Below, one piece after another: positions 11,036 to 20,383 of a stretch of DNA of 46,709 bases; positions within the stretch are counted from its first letter, which is position 1, and the number at the start of each line of letters is the position of its first letter. This DNA is from Pseudomonas sp. PIC25. Lineage in GTDB: Bacteria; Pseudomonadota; Gammaproteobacteria; Pseudomonadales; Pseudomonadaceae. The translations under genes and the position numbers were made by a program. The notes beneath the pieces were generated by a model, which worked only from the letters and a program-made list of their open reading frames with translations, was not told the DNA's origin and ran no database searches. The stretch lies in the NCBI RefSeq assembly GCF_002286785.1, contig NZ_MUJY01000041.1, positions 1 through 46,709 on the forward strand, given 5' to 3'.

Positions 11036-11815
11036 ATGCGCTTGATCGACACCCATACCCATCTGGACTTTCCCGACTTCGACGACGATCGCGGCGAGGT
11101 ACTGAGGCATTGCCAGGCGCTGGGTGTCGAACGGCAGGTGGTGCTGGGGGTGTACCGGGACAACTGGCAGCGCCTGTGGGACTTGACCCTGCAAGAGCCC
11201 GGCGTTTATGCCGCGTTCGGCCTGCACCCGGTCTATCTGGACCGGCATCGCCCCGAGGACCTGAACGCCCTGCGCGACTGGCTGGCCCGCTGTGCCGGGC
11301 ATCCGAAGCTGTGTGCCGTGGGCGAGTTCGGCCTGGATTACTACCTGGAAGAGCTGGACCGCGAGCGCCAGCAGCCGCTGTTCGAGGCGCAACTGGCCTT
11401 GGCCGCCGACTTCGGACTGCCGGTACTCCTACACGTGCGCCGGGCCCATGCCCCGACCATCGCCGCACTGAAGCGCTTCAAGCTGGAGCGTGCCGGGATC
11501 GTCCACGCCTTCGCCGGCAGTGCGGAGGAGGCCAAGGAATATCTCAAGCTCGGCTTCAAGCTGGGCCTGGGCGGCGCGCCGACCTGGCCACAGGCCAAGC
11601 GCCTGCGCCGTACCATCGCCGATCTGCCGCTGGACGCCATCGTGCTGGAAACCGACTCGCCGGACATGGCGCCATCGATGCACCCGGAAGGACGCAACAG
11701 CCCGGAACACCTGCCGGACATCTGCGCCGTCCTGGCCGAACTCAAGGGCATCACCCCGGACGAACTGGCTGCTGCCAGCACCGCCAATGCGAAAGCCGTG
11801 TTCGGCTGGGGCTGA
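11036..11815 (+). CDS. TatD-family metal-dependent hydrolase
   Basis: A 259-residue TIM-barrel hydrolase. Metal-ligand motifs are all in place: DTHTHLDF at the N-terminus, GEFGLDYY (about residue 103), LHVRRAH (about 138), HAFAGS (about 165) and ETDSPDMAP (about 210). TatD relatives are 3'-5' DNases or exonucleases acting in DNA repair or turnover; which activity this member has is not visible. The ATG at 11036 is chosen because the family N-terminus begins immediately there; upstream codons belong to fruR sequence. It is 8 bases behind fruR, so likely in the same transcript, though a link to fructose use is not obvious. Confidence 0.9.
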   Translation: MRLIDTHTHLDFPDFDDDRGEVLRHCQALGVERQVVLGVYRDNWQRLWDLTLQEPGVYAAFGLHPVYLDRHRPEDLNALRDWLARCAGHPKLCAVGEFGLDYYLEELDRERQQPLFEAQLALAADFGLPVLLHVRRAHAPTIAALKRFKLERAGIVHAFAGSAEEAKEYLKLGFKLGLGGAPTWPQAKRLRRTIADLPLDAIVLETDSPDMAPSMHPEGRNSPEHLPDICAVLAELKGITPDELAAASTANAKAVFGWG

Positions 11816-11834
11816 GCCCGCGCGATAGCCGTCC

Positions 11835-11922
11835 ACTCGCCAGCACACTGGCTCCCGAGAAGAGCGAACGAATTCATTCGCGAAGGCGGTGGGGCGCATC
11901 GCGAATGAATTCACTCCTACAA
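11835..11922. repeat. REP-like element between convergent genes
   Basis: The gap between the tatD-family gene and the chemoreceptor holds REP-like pieces: ACTCGCCAGCACACTGGCTCCC at its left, GAATTCATTCGCGAA in the centre, and the inverted TTCGCGAATGAATTCACTCCTACA form (as ATCGCGAATGAATTCACTCC) at the right. The pieces pair as inverted repeats. The copies are more degenerate than the two elements at 38-100 and 4142-4215. Confidence 0.6.
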
Positions 11923-11926
11923 GAAC

Positions 11927-13957
11927 TTAAACGCGGAACGCGCCAATCAACTGCTTCAACTGCGCCACCAGCTCGCTCATCTGGCGGCTGGCTTGCTCGG
12001 TCTGGCTGGCGCCCTCGGCGGTGCGCTCGCCGGCACGGCTGATCTCGACGATGTTCTGGTCGATATCGTGGGCCACCGCCGTCTGCTGCTCGGCGGCAGC
12101 GGCGATCTGCTGGTTCTGGTCGACGATCATGCCCACCGCGCCGAGGATGTTCTCCAGCGCCTGCTGTACTTGGCTCGACTGGCTCACCGTGCCCTCGGCC
12201 ATCTGGTGACTGGTGTTCATGGTTTTCACCGCCGCGCCGACGCCGCCTTGCAGTTTGGAAATCATCTGCTCGATTTCTTCGGTGGACTGCTGGGTTCGCT
12301 TGGCCAAGTTGCGCACCTCGTCGGCCACCACGGCGAAACCACGCCCTTGCTCGCCCGCTCGCGCCGCCTCGATGGCGGCGTTCAGCGCCAGCAGGTTGGT
12401 CTGCTCGGCGATGCCCTTGATTACGTCCAGCACCTGGCTGATGGCGCTGCTGTCGCTGGCCAGTTGGTTGATCACCAGCACCGACTGATCGATCTCGCCC
12501 GCCAGCCGCTGGATACTGCCGACCTGGGACTCGACCAGGGCGCGGCCGCTGACGGTCTCCTGATTGACACTCTGGGCACTGTTCACCGCCGCGGCGGCGC
12601 TACGCGCCACCTCTTGAGCAGTGGCGGACATCTGGTTCATCGCCGTGGCCACCTGCTCGATCTGACCGAGCTGGCCGGACACCGCCTGATTGCTTTCGCC
12701 GGACACCACTTCCACCCGGTCGGCCTGACGCTCCACTTCGGCCACGGTCTGGCCGACCCGCTCGATCAGATCGTGAATCTTTGCCACGGTCCCGTTGAAC
12801 ACCTGGCCCAGCTCGCCCAGCTCATCCCGGCTGCGGGCTTGGAAGCTGACCGTCATGTCGCCGGCGGCTACCTTGTCCAGCACTTGGCCGAGGTTCTTCA
12901 GGGTGCTCCGGGTCGATACGTAGAAGCCGCCGTAGAGGTAGCCAATCAACAGGAACACCAACACCAGCGCCGTCACCAGCAGGATCATCTGCACACGGTT
13001 CTGCGCCAGACGCTGTTCCAGCTCGTGGTCGAGGAACACCAGCGCGGCATCGTTGAGCTGGTAGGTCTTGTCGATCAAACCGGTGACCTGCTCGTAGAAC
13101 TGCGGCCAGGGCATGTCCAGGGTATCGGCGACGATCACCTTGTCTTCGAAGAGCAGCCCACCTTCCTTCAGCGTTTCCCGGCTGGCGCTGGCCAGACCGT
13201 CGAGAGCCGTGCGCGCGGCGGGACTGTCGTCCAGCACGTCGGTCAGCTTCAGGCCGTACTCGGCGTGCAGTTTCTCCAGTTCCAGCAAGAGTTCGTCCAG
13301 CTTGGTGCTGGCGGCGGAATTGAGAAAGCCCTGGCCGAGGGAGTAGGCGCCGATAGCGCGTCCGGTAGCCAGCGCGGCAGTAACCTCGGGGGTGACAGTG
13401 GTCACCAGCTCCGCCAGTTGCCTCACATCACGCTGCGCATCCTGGCTAAGACCGGCCTGGCTGGCGATGAACTTGATGAACACCTGGGCATTGCCGAGCA
13501 GTTTCTCCATCAGCGCGGCCTTGCTCTGCAACGAGGTTTCCGCCTGGGCGCTCTTCAGCGCGGCCAGCAACTCGTCGCGCTTGGCGTTGAATTCCGCCAC
13601 CTGCTCGGCATCGCTGACCACCGGGGAAAGATTCTGCAGCGCCACGGTCAGATCATTCTCCAGACGGGCTACGCGCGCCTCCACATCCGACGCCTGTCCC
13701 GACTGACCAATGACGGAATTGATCAGCGTCAGGTCGTTGAGGGTTTCCAGGTTGCGCCGAAGCTCAAGGCTGGCCCGGAGCAAATCGAGGCTTTCCAGCT
13801 CCGCGCGGGTGGCGACGAAATCGCAGTAGGAGTCGCGCACCAGGTAGAAATTGGTAATTAACATCGGCAGGAAGAACAATACGCTGATCAGGCTGAACTT
13901 CATGCCAAAGCTCAGTCGGTTCATCAGCGCGATGGCAGGATACAACGCGGTCTTCAC
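11927..13957 (-). CDS. Methyl-accepting chemotaxis protein (PA4520-like position)
   Basis: Transmembrane chemoreceptor of 676 residues. TM1 is at about 21-41, a largely helical periplasmic domain of about 280 residues follows, TM2 is at about 325-350, then HAMP and the cytoplasmic signalling coiled coil with the conserved hairpin ([33 protein letters not shown]). The start is GTG at 13957: AGGAG lies 8 bases upstream and the protein then begins just before TM1; the longer open frame reaches into the promoter region of mak. The sensor domain is not one I recognise, so the ligand is unknown. It is convergent with the tatD-family gene and divergent from mak, and lies next to fructose genes, but the homologous position in P. 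aeruginosa also holds a receptor without fru genes, so a fructose ligand is only a guess. Confidence 0.92.
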   Translation of the reverse strand: MKTALYPAIALMNRLSFGMKFSLISVLFFLPMLITNFYLVRDSYCDFVATRAELESLDLLRASLELRRNLETLNDLTLINSVIGQSGQASDVEARVARLENDLTVALQNLSPVVSDAEQVAEFNAKRDELLAALKSAQAETSLQSKAALMEKLLGNAQVFIKFIASQAGLSQDAQRDVRQLAELVTTVTPEVTAALATGRAIGAYSLGQGFLNSAASTKLDELLLELEKLHAEYGLKLTDVLDDSPAARTALDGLASASRETLKEGGLLFEDKVIVADTLDMPWPQFYEQVTGLIDKTYQLNDAALVFLDHELEQRLAQNRVQMILLVTALVLVFLLIGYLYGGFYVSTRSTLKNLGQVLDKVAAGDMTVSFQARSRDELGELGQVFNGTVAKIHDLIERVGQTVAEVERQADRVEVVSGESNQAVSGQLGQIEQVATAMNQMSATAQEVARSAAAAVNSAQSVNQETVSGRALVESQVGSIQRLAGEIDQSVLVINQLASDSSAISQVLDVIKGIAEQTNLLALNAAIEAARAGEQGRGFAVVADEVRNLAKRTQQSTEEIEQMISKLQGGVGAAVKTMNTSHQMAEGTVSQSSQVQQALENILGAVGMIVDQNQQIAAAAEQQTAVAHDIDQNIVEISRAGERTAEGASQTEQASRQMSELVAQLKQLIGAFRV

Positions 13958-14168
13958 AAAGACGTCTCCTGTTCCCGTTTTTATTATCCGAATAGGGGGC
14001 GATAAGGATTTCAGAAGGCAGTCCCCCGCGTCCCCGCCCATCCGATCTGTGGCATGTCGATCAGGCCTGTCGATACGGACGGATAAACGTGACGCAGGTC
14101 TCATGTGCTGGCCACGTGCCGCATATATAACCGATATCGACCCGCCCCTCTGTAACTTAAGGTTAAGC

Positions 14169-15059
14169 ATGCGCGACACACTGCATCTGGGTATCGACCT
14201 GGGCGGCACCAAGATCGAACTCCTCGCCCTGCGCGGGGAACGGGAGCTGCTCCGGCAACGCCTACCCACCCCGCAAGGCGACTACGACGCAACCCTGGAC
14301 ACCGTGGCGCATCTGGTCGAGGCCGCCGAAGCACACCTCAGCGAACGCGGCAGCCTCGGCATCGGTATTCCCGGCACCCGTTCGCCCGACCACGGCCTGA
14401 TCAAGAACGCCAACTCCACCTGCCTGATCGGCCGCGACCTGCAGAGCGATCTGGAGCAACGGCTGGATCGCCCCGTCCGCCTAGCCAACGACGCGGACTG
14501 CTTCGCCCTGTCGGAAGCCACCGATGGCGCGGGTGCAGGCGCCTCCAGCGTCTTCGGCGTAATTCTCGGGACGGGCGTAGGCGGCGGGATCGTGATTCAT
14601 GGGCGGCTGCTGTCCGGTCCGAACGCCATCGCCGGCGAGTGGGGACACAATTCGATGCCCTGGCGCCAGGTGTCGGACGGTCCGGCACAGCACTGCTATT
14701 GCGGCAAAGAGGATTGCATCGAGACCTTTCTGTCCGGCCCCGGCTGGGCTACGCGCAGTGGTTTGGACATGACGGCCGATGCCATCGCCCAAGCAGCAGT
14801 TAACGGGGACAAGTCGGCCATCGCCGCGCTGGAACGCTACTGCGATCAACTGGCGCGAGGGCTGGCCTCGGTAATCAACCTGATCGACCCGGAGGTCATC
14901 GTGCTCGGCGGCGGTCTTTCCAACATCGCCGCGCTGTATCGACAGGTGCCCCTGCTGTTGCCGCGCTACGTGTTTTCCGATCGGGTCAACACACGCCTGG
15001 TGCCTGCCCGGCATGGCGATTCCAGCGGTGTGCGCGGCGCCGCCTGGCTATGGCGCTGA
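14169..15059 (+). CDS. mak: ROK-family fructokinase
   Basis: Sugar kinase of 296 residues, expected to phosphorylate fructose (or mannose) to the 6-phosphate with ATP. Motifs: [11 protein letters not shown] at the N-terminus (ATP site), [20 protein letters not shown], and the ROK zinc cluster [11 protein letters not shown] (about residue 177). The ATG at 14169 gives the correct family N-terminus; AAGG lies about 8 bases upstream; the upstream open frame is promoter region. Close resemblance to Mak/fructokinase rather than NagC regulators: there is no N-terminal helix-turn-helix. Divergent from the chemoreceptor. With fruBKA nearby it could handle internally released fructose that bypasses the PTS. 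Substrate is inferred. Confidence 0.88.
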   Translation: MRDTLHLGIDLGGTKIELLALRGERELLRQRLPTPQGDYDATLDTVAHLVEAAEAHLSERGSLGIGIPGTRSPDHGLIKNANSTCLIGRDLQSDLEQRLDRPVRLANDADCFALSEATDGAGAGASSVFGVILGTGVGGGIVIHGRLLSGPNAIAGEWGHNSMPWRQVSDGPAQHCYCGKEDCIETFLSGPGWATRSGLDMTADAIAQAAVNGDKSAIAALERYCDQLARGLASVINLIDPEVIVLGGGLSNIAALYRQVPLLLPRYVFSDRVNTRLVPARHGDSSGVRGAAWLWR

Positions 15060-15073
15060 GTCTGCGATCGGTA

Positions 15074-15910
15074 TCAGAGCAACAGCGTCCAGACCGCGAA
15101 GACCGCATACCAAAGCACCGCGGCACGCACCAGCAATTGCCAGAGCGCGTCCAGGCTGGCGACTCCCGCTTCGCCCAGTACCGGCTCGGAGCTTTCGCTC
15201 GCCGCCCTGCCGGCATCGATCACCAGGCGGGCAGCGGAAACGTCCCAGCTCAGCAGTTCGTGCAGCAACGCCCGGCTGACCGCGACGAAATTGCCCACCA
15301 GGGCGAAACTGGCGGCGAGCAGCCTCACCGGCATCCAATCGAAGCCGTGACGCAACTGCACCGCCCGCTCGCGTAGAGCGGGCTCCTGACTATGCTCGGC
15401 CGTCAGCGCCAACAAGCGGTAGGCCAGGGCCGCCATCGGACCGAGCAATGCATACCAGAAGATCACGGCAAAGAAACTCTGGTAGGCCTGCCACAGCAGA
15501 TAGCCCTGCACCCGCAGCAGCAAGGCCCCACCCTCACTGGCATCCAGTGCCAGATCACGCTCGGCCACGTGGTACGCCGCCTGGCTGTCCCCACGCCGCC
15601 AAGCATCGCGGAAGGGCCCGAGCGCCGCCAGGACATCGCCACGCCCCAGGCTGTAGATCACCACCAGCAGATGAACCGGCAATACCAGCCAGCCATAGGC
15701 CACCGGTTCCAGCATCCATAGTACGAGCCCCAACGCCAGTACCGGCAGCAACACCAGCAACCCCAAGGCCAACCAGGGTGCCGCCTTCAGACGCGGGCTC
15801 GCCTCTACCTTCGCCAACTGGCGCAACCAGGGACCGTCCTGCTGGATACGCCAGCGCCAGGACGAAAACTTCTCGACCCACACCACCAGCAGCAGTACCA
15901 GAAAGCTCAT
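15074..15910 (-). CDS. ampE: AmpE, inner-membrane regulatory protein
   Basis: A 278-residue inner-membrane protein of the AmpE/CobD-like family, beginning MSFLVLLLVVWVEKFSSWR as in other pseudomonads. Hydrophobic segments lie near residues 45-70, 75-95, 140-165 and at the C-terminus. The ATG at 15910 overlaps the ampD stop (ATGA), which fixes the start and indicates translational coupling. AmpE is encoded with AmpD in many Gram-negatives and has been linked to beta-lactamase regulation, but its biochemical activity is not settled. Confidence 0.92.
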   Translation of the reverse strand: MSFLVLLLVVWVEKFSSWRWRIQQDGPWLRQLAKVEASPRLKAAPWLALGLLVLLPVLALGLVLWMLEPVAYGWLVLPVHLLVVIYSLGRGDVLAALGPFRDAWRRGDSQAAYHVAERDLALDASEGGALLLRVQGYLLWQAYQSFFAVIFWYALLGPMAALAYRLLALTAEHSQEPALRERAVQLRHGFDWMPVRLLAASFALVGNFVAVSRALLHELLSWDVSAARLVIDAGRAASESSEPVLGEAGVASLDALWQLLVRAAVLWYAVFAVWTLLL

Positions 15911-16470
15911 TGTTTCTCTCCTTGTTCTTTCAGGGCCGTCCGCAGCCTCGCCCAATCGAAGGCAGGCCCCGGATCGGTCTTGCGGCCCGGAGCGATATCG
16001 CTGTGCCCGCAGATACGGGCCAACGTGATGGCCGGATAGCTTCTGAGCAACTCCCGGCTCAAGGCGATCAGCGCCTTGTATTGTTCGTCGGTAAAGGGCT
16101 CCAGATCCGTACCTTCCAACTCGATACCGATGGAAAAATCATTACAGTTCTCCCGCCCCTCGAACCGCGATACCCCGGCATGCCAGGCACGGTCCAGACA
16201 GGAGACAAACTGGGTGACACTGCCGTCACGCTCGATCAGAAAATGCGCGGAGACTTGCAGCGCTGCAATTTCGGTAAAGAAAGGATGCTCATCGACCGGC
16301 AGGCGGTTCTGAAAGAACTCGACCACCTTGCCGGTACCGAACTGGCCCGGCGGCAGGCTGATGTTATGGATGACCAGCAAGGAGATTTCCCCGGCCGGAC
16401 GGGCGTTGAAATTGGGCGACGGGCAGTGGCGGATGCCTTGGCACCAGCCGCTGTCGGGATCCAGCTGCAT
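15907..16470 (-). CDS. ampD: 1,6-anhydro-MurNAc-L-alanine amidase AmpD
   Basis: Cytoplasmic zinc amidase of 187 residues that removes the peptide from anhydro-muropeptides during cell-wall recycling and so keeps AmpR-controlled beta-lactamase low. Zinc and catalytic motifs are visible: LVIHNISLPP (His ligand), SAHFLIERDG, RAWHAG and CGHSDIAPGRKTDPG (His and Asp ligands). The ATG at 16470 has AAGGAG 5 bases upstream; the ORF's earlier start has no such site. The protein appears full length with no missing ligand. Operon with ampE. Confidence 0.95.
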   Translation of the reverse strand: MQLDPDSGWCQGIRHCPSPNFNARPAGEISLLVIHNISLPPGQFGTGKVVEFFQNRLPVDEHPFFTEIAALQVSAHFLIERDGSVTQFVSCLDRAWHAGVSRFEGRENCNDFSIGIELEGTDLEPFTDEQYKALIALSRELLRSYPAITLARICGHSDIAPGRKTDPGPAFDWARLRTALKEQGEKQ

Positions 16471-16591
16471 AAGCACTCCTTGAGCTGCCTCCACTCTAGA
16501 GGGCTGTCATCCGATAGTCGACACCCTGGCTACTTCGAAAAGCGCAGCGACGCCGGGCAATCTCACACGCAAAAAATTTTCGTGTTTTTCC

Positions 16592-16603
16592 GGAACCGGT
16601 TCC
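16592..16603. promoter_or_regulatory. Perfect 12-base palindrome upstream of ampD
   Basis: GGAACCGGTTCC lies 122 bases upstream of the ampD start in the 260-base gap to the DUF1631 gene. Close to it (16564-16588) is an A/T-rich block with ACACG...CGTGT arms. I cannot assign either; they may be part of the ampD promoter or a regulator site. Confidence 0.3.
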
Positions 16604-16688
16604 AGCGAACACCCACTCATTTGAGGAAGGTGATCGACACCGAAGCCAATTTGCCCAAGTCGACGACAAAGAAGACACCACACAAACG

Positions 16689-16714
16689 ACAACGCCCGGA
16701 AAACCGGGCGTTGT
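16689..16714 (-). terminator. Terminator of the first DUF1631 gene
   Basis: ACAACGCCCGG-AAAA-CCGGGCGTTGT is a perfect 11-base-pair hairpin with a 4-base loop, 17 bases behind the DUF1631 stop on the minus strand, followed by a moderately T-rich stretch (CGTTTGTGTGG). Confidence 0.8.
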
Positions 16715-16730
16715 GTAGCAGCAGGATGGA

Positions 16731-19052
16731 TCAGGCGCCTTTCAAGCGACGCAGATTGCCGATCACGGATTCCAGTGCGCGATCGAAAAGCAGTGCATCA
16801 TCCAGCAACCGGATAGCACCGCGGCGGAACTCGACGGCCAGCCCCATGCGGGTCTTTTCCAACACCTTCATACCGGTGCGGTTGACGAAAATGTACTTGC
16901 CGGTCGGTTTGATGATTGCAGCCAGCTTGCAACGCAGCTTGTGGTCGTCATCCTCCTGGATCTCCACCCAACTGCCGACACGCAAGCTATCCACGTGCGC
17001 CAAGGCCTCATCATCGTCCGGTAGGTGAACCTCGGGCTCCTGCTCGCGGCTTTCGCCTGGAGCCAACAAGACGATTTCCTCGATGACCTCGACCATGCTC
17101 GGCTGTTCGGCAACAGGGACGACCGCAGCCGGCAGCGCCAAGGCAGCCTGATCGCCGCCATCGGCCAACGCCTGCGGATCGCCCTGTGCGCCGTCAGTCA
17201 CAGGCACCTCGACCTCTGCCGCCTCCGGCACAGGCCGCTTGAAGCGCTGGAAGGCCTGGACATGCAGGGCTTCCAACTGGCTGAAGAATTCGCCGGTCGA
17301 GAACGGATCGAAGGCCGCACTGGTCAAGCCTTCGCGCAGGGATTTCAGCAAGCCCGGCACCAGTTCCAGCAGCCGCAAGCGCGCCTCGGCCTCTTCGTGC
17401 GGCTCCACGCTCCAGATCAGGTCGTCCATCGTGGCCAACGCGGCCTGCCACTCTTCCGACTCGGTGCCGTGCTTGAGGCAGGTCAGCAGCAGGACCTTGC
17501 TCCAGGCTTCCTGCAACAGGCGCACCACCACTTCCGGCAAGGTCTTGCCGAGCAGACGTTCGTTCAGAGCCTGCTCGACCTGCTGGCGGGCCAGCTCAGC
17601 CTTGGCCCTGCCCTCCTCCGCGTCACGGGTGCGCTGCTCGAGCAGCTCGCTGCGGCGACGCTCGTCACCGGTGAAGGCAAGGAAGTCCGCCAACAGATCG
17701 GTGAAGATAGCCGGATCGTCGACGAAATCGTTGAGCAAACGCTGGACCACCTGCTCGATACGCTGGTACAGGCTGTCGCGCTGCTCATCGTCCTGCTCGC
17801 TCCAGCCCATGGCTGCGGCGGCGATCTCGTTGAGCAGGCGGCGGGCCGGATGGCTGCCGCGGCTGAAGAAGGTCTTATCCAGCACCGCAACTTTCAGCAT
17901 CGGAATCTGCAGCCGACCGATCAAGGCCTTCAGCGAGTCGGGCAGCGTGCGGTCATCCAGGATGAACTCGAACAGCATGGAAACGAGGTTGATCACATCC
18001 TCGTCCACCTCACCGACCACGCGGGTCTTGCCGCTCTTGGCGCTGGCGCGGGTGAGCAACGACTCGAGCTGGGTACGCAGGTCGAAATCGACGGCTGTCT
18101 GAATCGGCAAGTGCTGCTGCATATGGGACAGCAGGCGGGTCAGGTCGCGGGTAGTGATCGGCATCGCATCGGCGGGTACTTCACGACGCGGCAATGCAGT
18201 CCCACGGACTTCTGCCAGAAGCTCCTGCAGAACGCCGAATACCTCCTGCACACCCTCGTCGACATACCCCCCACTCAACACCGAAGCGCCCTCGTGTACA
18301 TGGGAGCCGGAAGAGGAGGAAGTCGCAGAACGGGTCGGATTGCGGCGCACCGGAGCGGTCTTCAGCTCGGGCAAAACGCCAGCCGCCACCAGCATCTGGT
18401 TGGTTTCGGCATAAAGATGGTCGAGATCGCCAAGAACGTACTTCTCGAAAAGCTTGAGAATGATCAGCTTGACCTTGATCTCCACGCCGAGACTGCTGCA
18501 CGCACTCAGGAAAGCCTCACAGAGCACACGCGGGCTCAGCGGGTTGGTCTTGTCCTCGATCTTCTTGCTGACCAGGGTATTCAGACGCGTCGTCAGGTGG
18601 CCCAGCGCCGTGGCGTCGCGGCTCATCACCTTGCCAACCATGGCATCGATGGCCACGGTCTCTTCCAACTCATCGTTCTGGACCAGCGACAGGCTGTCGA
18701 AAGACACCACCGCATCCAATTGCGGCGGCTTGCCGATTTCGTATTGAGTGAGCGTGCTGAAAGACTCGAAGATTTTCTGCAGGAAGCCGCGCTCGATGCT
18801 CTTGCGCTTCAGGCGCAAGTCGCGCATGGCCTCGAAGAAGGAATTCTGCTCGGCGTTGCTGGTGGCACGGTCGGCCATTTCGAACAAGGTGTCGTCGGCG
18901 TTATCGAACAACGCCTGCAACGCCTCCTTGAGCTGCTGAGCAGCCTTATCGCGCACCTGAATAAGCGCCACGGGCAGCCTTCCTACCGGCGAAGTTGGCG
19001 ATTGCTCAGAGGTCACCTTGTTCAGGTGGACCACATTCGCATCGGTCTGCAT
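16731..19052 (-). CDS. DUF1631 family protein (first copy)
   Basis: A 773-residue cytoplasmic protein (no signal or membrane segment), mostly predicted helix with charged stretches. The N-terminal 200 residues hold the family hallmarks, for example LFDNADDTLFEMADRATSNAEQ and LSLVQNDELEE. The last 85 residues (GSWVEIQ...KYIFVNRTG) look like a small beta barrel; it resembles a PilZ-type fold but I see no RxxxR motif. Some databases label relatives thymidine phosphorylase, which the sequence does not support. GGAG lies 7 bases before the ATG. A second, divergent copy is at 33961-36240. The gene stands alone between ampD and nadC and has its own terminator. Function unknown. Confidence 0.9.
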   Translation of the reverse strand: MQTDANVVHLNKVTSEQSPTSPVGRLPVALIQVRDKAAQQLKEALQALFDNADDTLFEMADRATSNAEQNSFFEAMRDLRLKRKSIERGFLQKIFESFSTLTQYEIGKPPQLDAVVSFDSLSLVQNDELEETVAIDAMVGKVMSRDATALGHLTTRLNTLVSKKIEDKTNPLSPRVLCEAFLSACSSLGVEIKVKLIILKLFEKYVLGDLDHLYAETNQMLVAAGVLPELKTAPVRRNPTRSATSSSSGSHVHEGASVLSGGYVDEGVQEVFGVLQELLAEVRGTALPRREVPADAMPITTRDLTRLLSHMQQHLPIQTAVDFDLRTQLESLLTRASAKSGKTRVVGEVDEDVINLVSMLFEFILDDRTLPDSLKALIGRLQIPMLKVAVLDKTFFSRGSHPARRLLNEIAAAAMGWSEQDDEQRDSLYQRIEQVVQRLLNDFVDDPAIFTDLLADFLAFTGDERRRSELLEQRTRDAEEGRAKAELARQQVEQALNERLLGKTLPEVVVRLLQEAWSKVLLLTCLKHGTESEEWQAALATMDDLIWSVEPHEEAEARLRLLELVPGLLKSLREGLTSAAFDPFSTGEFFSQLEALHVQAFQRFKRPVPEAAEVEVPVTDGAQGDPQALADGGDQAALALPAAVVPVAEQPSMVEVIEEIVLLAPGESREQEPEVHLPDDDEALAHVDSLRVGSWVEIQEDDDHKLRCKLAAIIKPTGKYIFVNRTGMKVLEKTRMGLAVEFRRGAIRLLDDALLFDRALESVIGNLRRLKGA

Positions 19053-19361
19053 TACGAGTCTCCCACAGACGGCTCATCACGAGGGGCCGATCTGCACAAC
19101 GAACATGGGCGTCATCCGTAACGTCAAGCTTATGGCGTCAAATTAAGGATTGGTAGGAACAATATAGGAATGCCCCTACCTCTACCAAGCCGACTTTTGT
19201 CACAGACATGATCTCCATCACAGATGTAACGCACAACCTTACGAGCGGCTATAGCCAAGCGACCAACGAATCACGGCTTTTCGCCTCATCGACCGCGCAA
19301 TTCGCTGCATACCGAGGACAGCTGTCTCTATAATCGCCCGATCCAGACAGTGGAGCCCAGC
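19053..19361. other. Divergent intergenic region between DUF1631 gene and nadC
   Basis: About 309 bases with no gene I can support. It holds the upstream regions of both flanking genes: a TATAAT at 19329-19334, 28 bases before the nadC ATG, is a likely -10 for nadC with no good -35. A CRP/Vfr-like site lies at 19207-19222. A plus/minus search for a small ORF with a ribosome site gave nothing convincing. Confidence 0.5.
19207..19222. promoter_or_regulatory. Possible CRP/Vfr-type site
   Basis: On the minus strand TGTGA-TGGAGA-TCATG matches TGTGA-N6-TCACA at 8 of 10 half-site positions. It lies about 155 bases upstream of the first DUF1631 gene and about 140 bases upstream of nadC. Vfr is a known regulator of twitching genes in P. 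aeruginosa; the assignment here is tentative. Confidence 0.3.
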
Positions 19362-20210
19362 ATGCCCAACCTGACCCTCGCCGATCTGACCGCCGAAATC
19401 GAAAGCAACGTCCGCCGTGCGCTGGCGGAAGATATCGGCAGCGGCGACATCACCGCCCAACTGATCCCCGCCGAACGACTGGCCCACGCCAGCGTGATCA
19501 CCCGTGAAACGGCCGTCGTTTGCGGCACCGCCTGGGTCAACGCCGTGTTTCGCCAGCTCGATCCCCGCGTCGCCGTGCACTGGCAAGTCAACGACGGCGA
19601 CCGTGTCGCTCCCAATCAGACACTGTTTCACCTGGAAGGTCCCGCTCGTGCCCTGCTCAGCGGCGAACGCAGCGCTCTTAACTTCCTCCAGACGCTCTCG
19701 GCGGTCGCCACCCGCTGCCGGCACTACGCCGACTTGGTGGAAGGCACCGGCGTCAAACTCCTCGACACACGAAAGACCCTCCCCGGCCTGCGTCTTGCCC
19801 AGAAATACGCCGTCACCTGCGGCGGCTGCCATAACCACCGCATCGGCCTTTACGACGCCTTCCTGATCAAGGAAAACCACATCGCCGCCTGCGGCGGCAT
19901 TGCCCAAGCCATACGAACCGCCCACCACATCGCCCCGGGCAAGCCGGTGGAAGTCGAAGTGGAAAGCCTGGAAGAACTGAAAGAAGCCCTGGACGCCGGC
20001 GCCGACATCATCATGCTCGACGAACTCAGCCTCGCCGACATGCGCACCGCCGTCACCCTCACCGCCGACCGCGCCAAACTCGAAGCCTCCGGAGGCATCA
20101 ACGAAACCACCCTGCGCGGCATCGCCGAGACGGGCGTCGACTACATCTCGCTGGGAACCTTGACCAAGGACGTCAAAGCGGTGGATCTTTCGATGCGGCT
20201 GAGCCTGTAA
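19362..20210 (+). CDS. nadC: Nicotinate-nucleotide pyrophosphorylase (quinolinate phosphoribosyltransferase)
   Basis: Converts quinolinate and PRPP to nicotinate mononucleotide in de novo NAD synthesis. The 282-residue length is typical. Motifs: [14 protein letters not shown] near the N-terminus, [22 protein letters not shown] and [18 protein letters not shown] in the middle (substrate-binding Arg, Lys and His residues), and LEASGGIN near the end. The ATG at 19362 has GGAG 6 bases upstream; a GTG four codons earlier is less likely. In P. aeruginosa nadC lies at the edge of the pilin locus next to tRNA-Thr, as it does here. Confidence 0.97.
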   Translation: MPNLTLADLTAEIESNVRRALAEDIGSGDITAQLIPAERLAHASVITRETAVVCGTAWVNAVFRQLDPRVAVHWQVNDGDRVAPNQTLFHLEGPARALLSGERSALNFLQTLSAVATRCRHYADLVEGTGVKLLDTRKTLPGLRLAQKYAVTCGGCHNHRIGLYDAFLIKENHIAACGGIAQAIRTAHHIAPGKPVEVEVESLEELKEALDAGADIIMLDELSLADMRTAVTLTADRAKLEASGGINETTLRGIAETGVDYISLGTLTKDVKAVDLSMRLSL

Positions 20211-20220
20211 GAAAGAGCAA

Positions 20221-20242
20221 AGCCCCGCTCGGAGGCGGGGCT
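20221..20242. terminator. Bidirectional terminator between nadC and tRNA-Thr
   Basis: AGCCCCGC-TCGGAG-GCGGGGCT is an 8-base-pair GC-rich hairpin. On the minus strand it is followed by TTGCTCTTTCTT, so it best fits termination of tRNA-Thr; on the plus strand it follows the nadC stop by 10 bases with a poor T tail. Confidence 0.75.
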
Positions 20243-20251
20243 TAAAGATTG

Positions 20252-20327
20252 TGGTGCCGGCAATAGGAGTCGAACCTACGACCTTCGCATTACGAATGCG
20301 CTGCTCTACCAACTGAGCTATGCCGGC
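20252..20327 (-). tRNA. tRNA-Thr (anticodon CGT)
   Basis: A 76-base tRNA on the minus strand: acceptor GCCGGCA pairs with TGCCGGC, TAGCTCAGTTGGTAGAGCA D arm, anticodon loop TTCGTAA (CGT, threonine), GGTTCGACTCC T arm, encoded CCA. It marks the nadC-side boundary of the variable pilin locus, as in P. aeruginosa. Confidence 0.97.
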
Positions 20328-20336
20328 GGCAGGCGG

Positions 20337-20365
20337 AAACTAGCATTAAGGAATTAAAAATGCAA
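20337..20365 (-). promoter_or_regulatory. Promoter of tRNA-Thr
   Basis: On the minus strand TTGCAT (20365-20360), a 17-base spacer and TAGTTT (20342-20337) form a plausible sigma-70 promoter ending 10 bases before the mature tRNA 5' end. It lies between the ligase gene stop and the tRNA. Confidence 0.6.
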
Positions 20366-20383
20366 TTCCACCAAAGCGCATTT

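Noticed and set aside
13958..14168. Possible FliA (sigma-28) promoter for the chemoreceptor (TCGGATAA near 13985-13998)
   Set aside because: Only a partial match to GCCGATAA and no well-placed -35, so not called.
16731..19052. Thymidine phosphorylase annotation for DUF1631 proteins
   Set aside because: No nucleoside-phosphorylase motifs are present; I keep the neutral family name.
19239..20312. Open frame opposite nadC starting in the tRNA-Thr gene
   Set aside because: Its first residues are translated tRNA sequence; the nadC frame on the plus strand explains the region.
20328..20383. tRNA-Thr as an integration (att) site of a mobile island
   Set aside because: Foreign genes lie on the 5' side of the tRNA and there is no integrase or duplicated tRNA 3' end; homologous recombination explains the pattern better.
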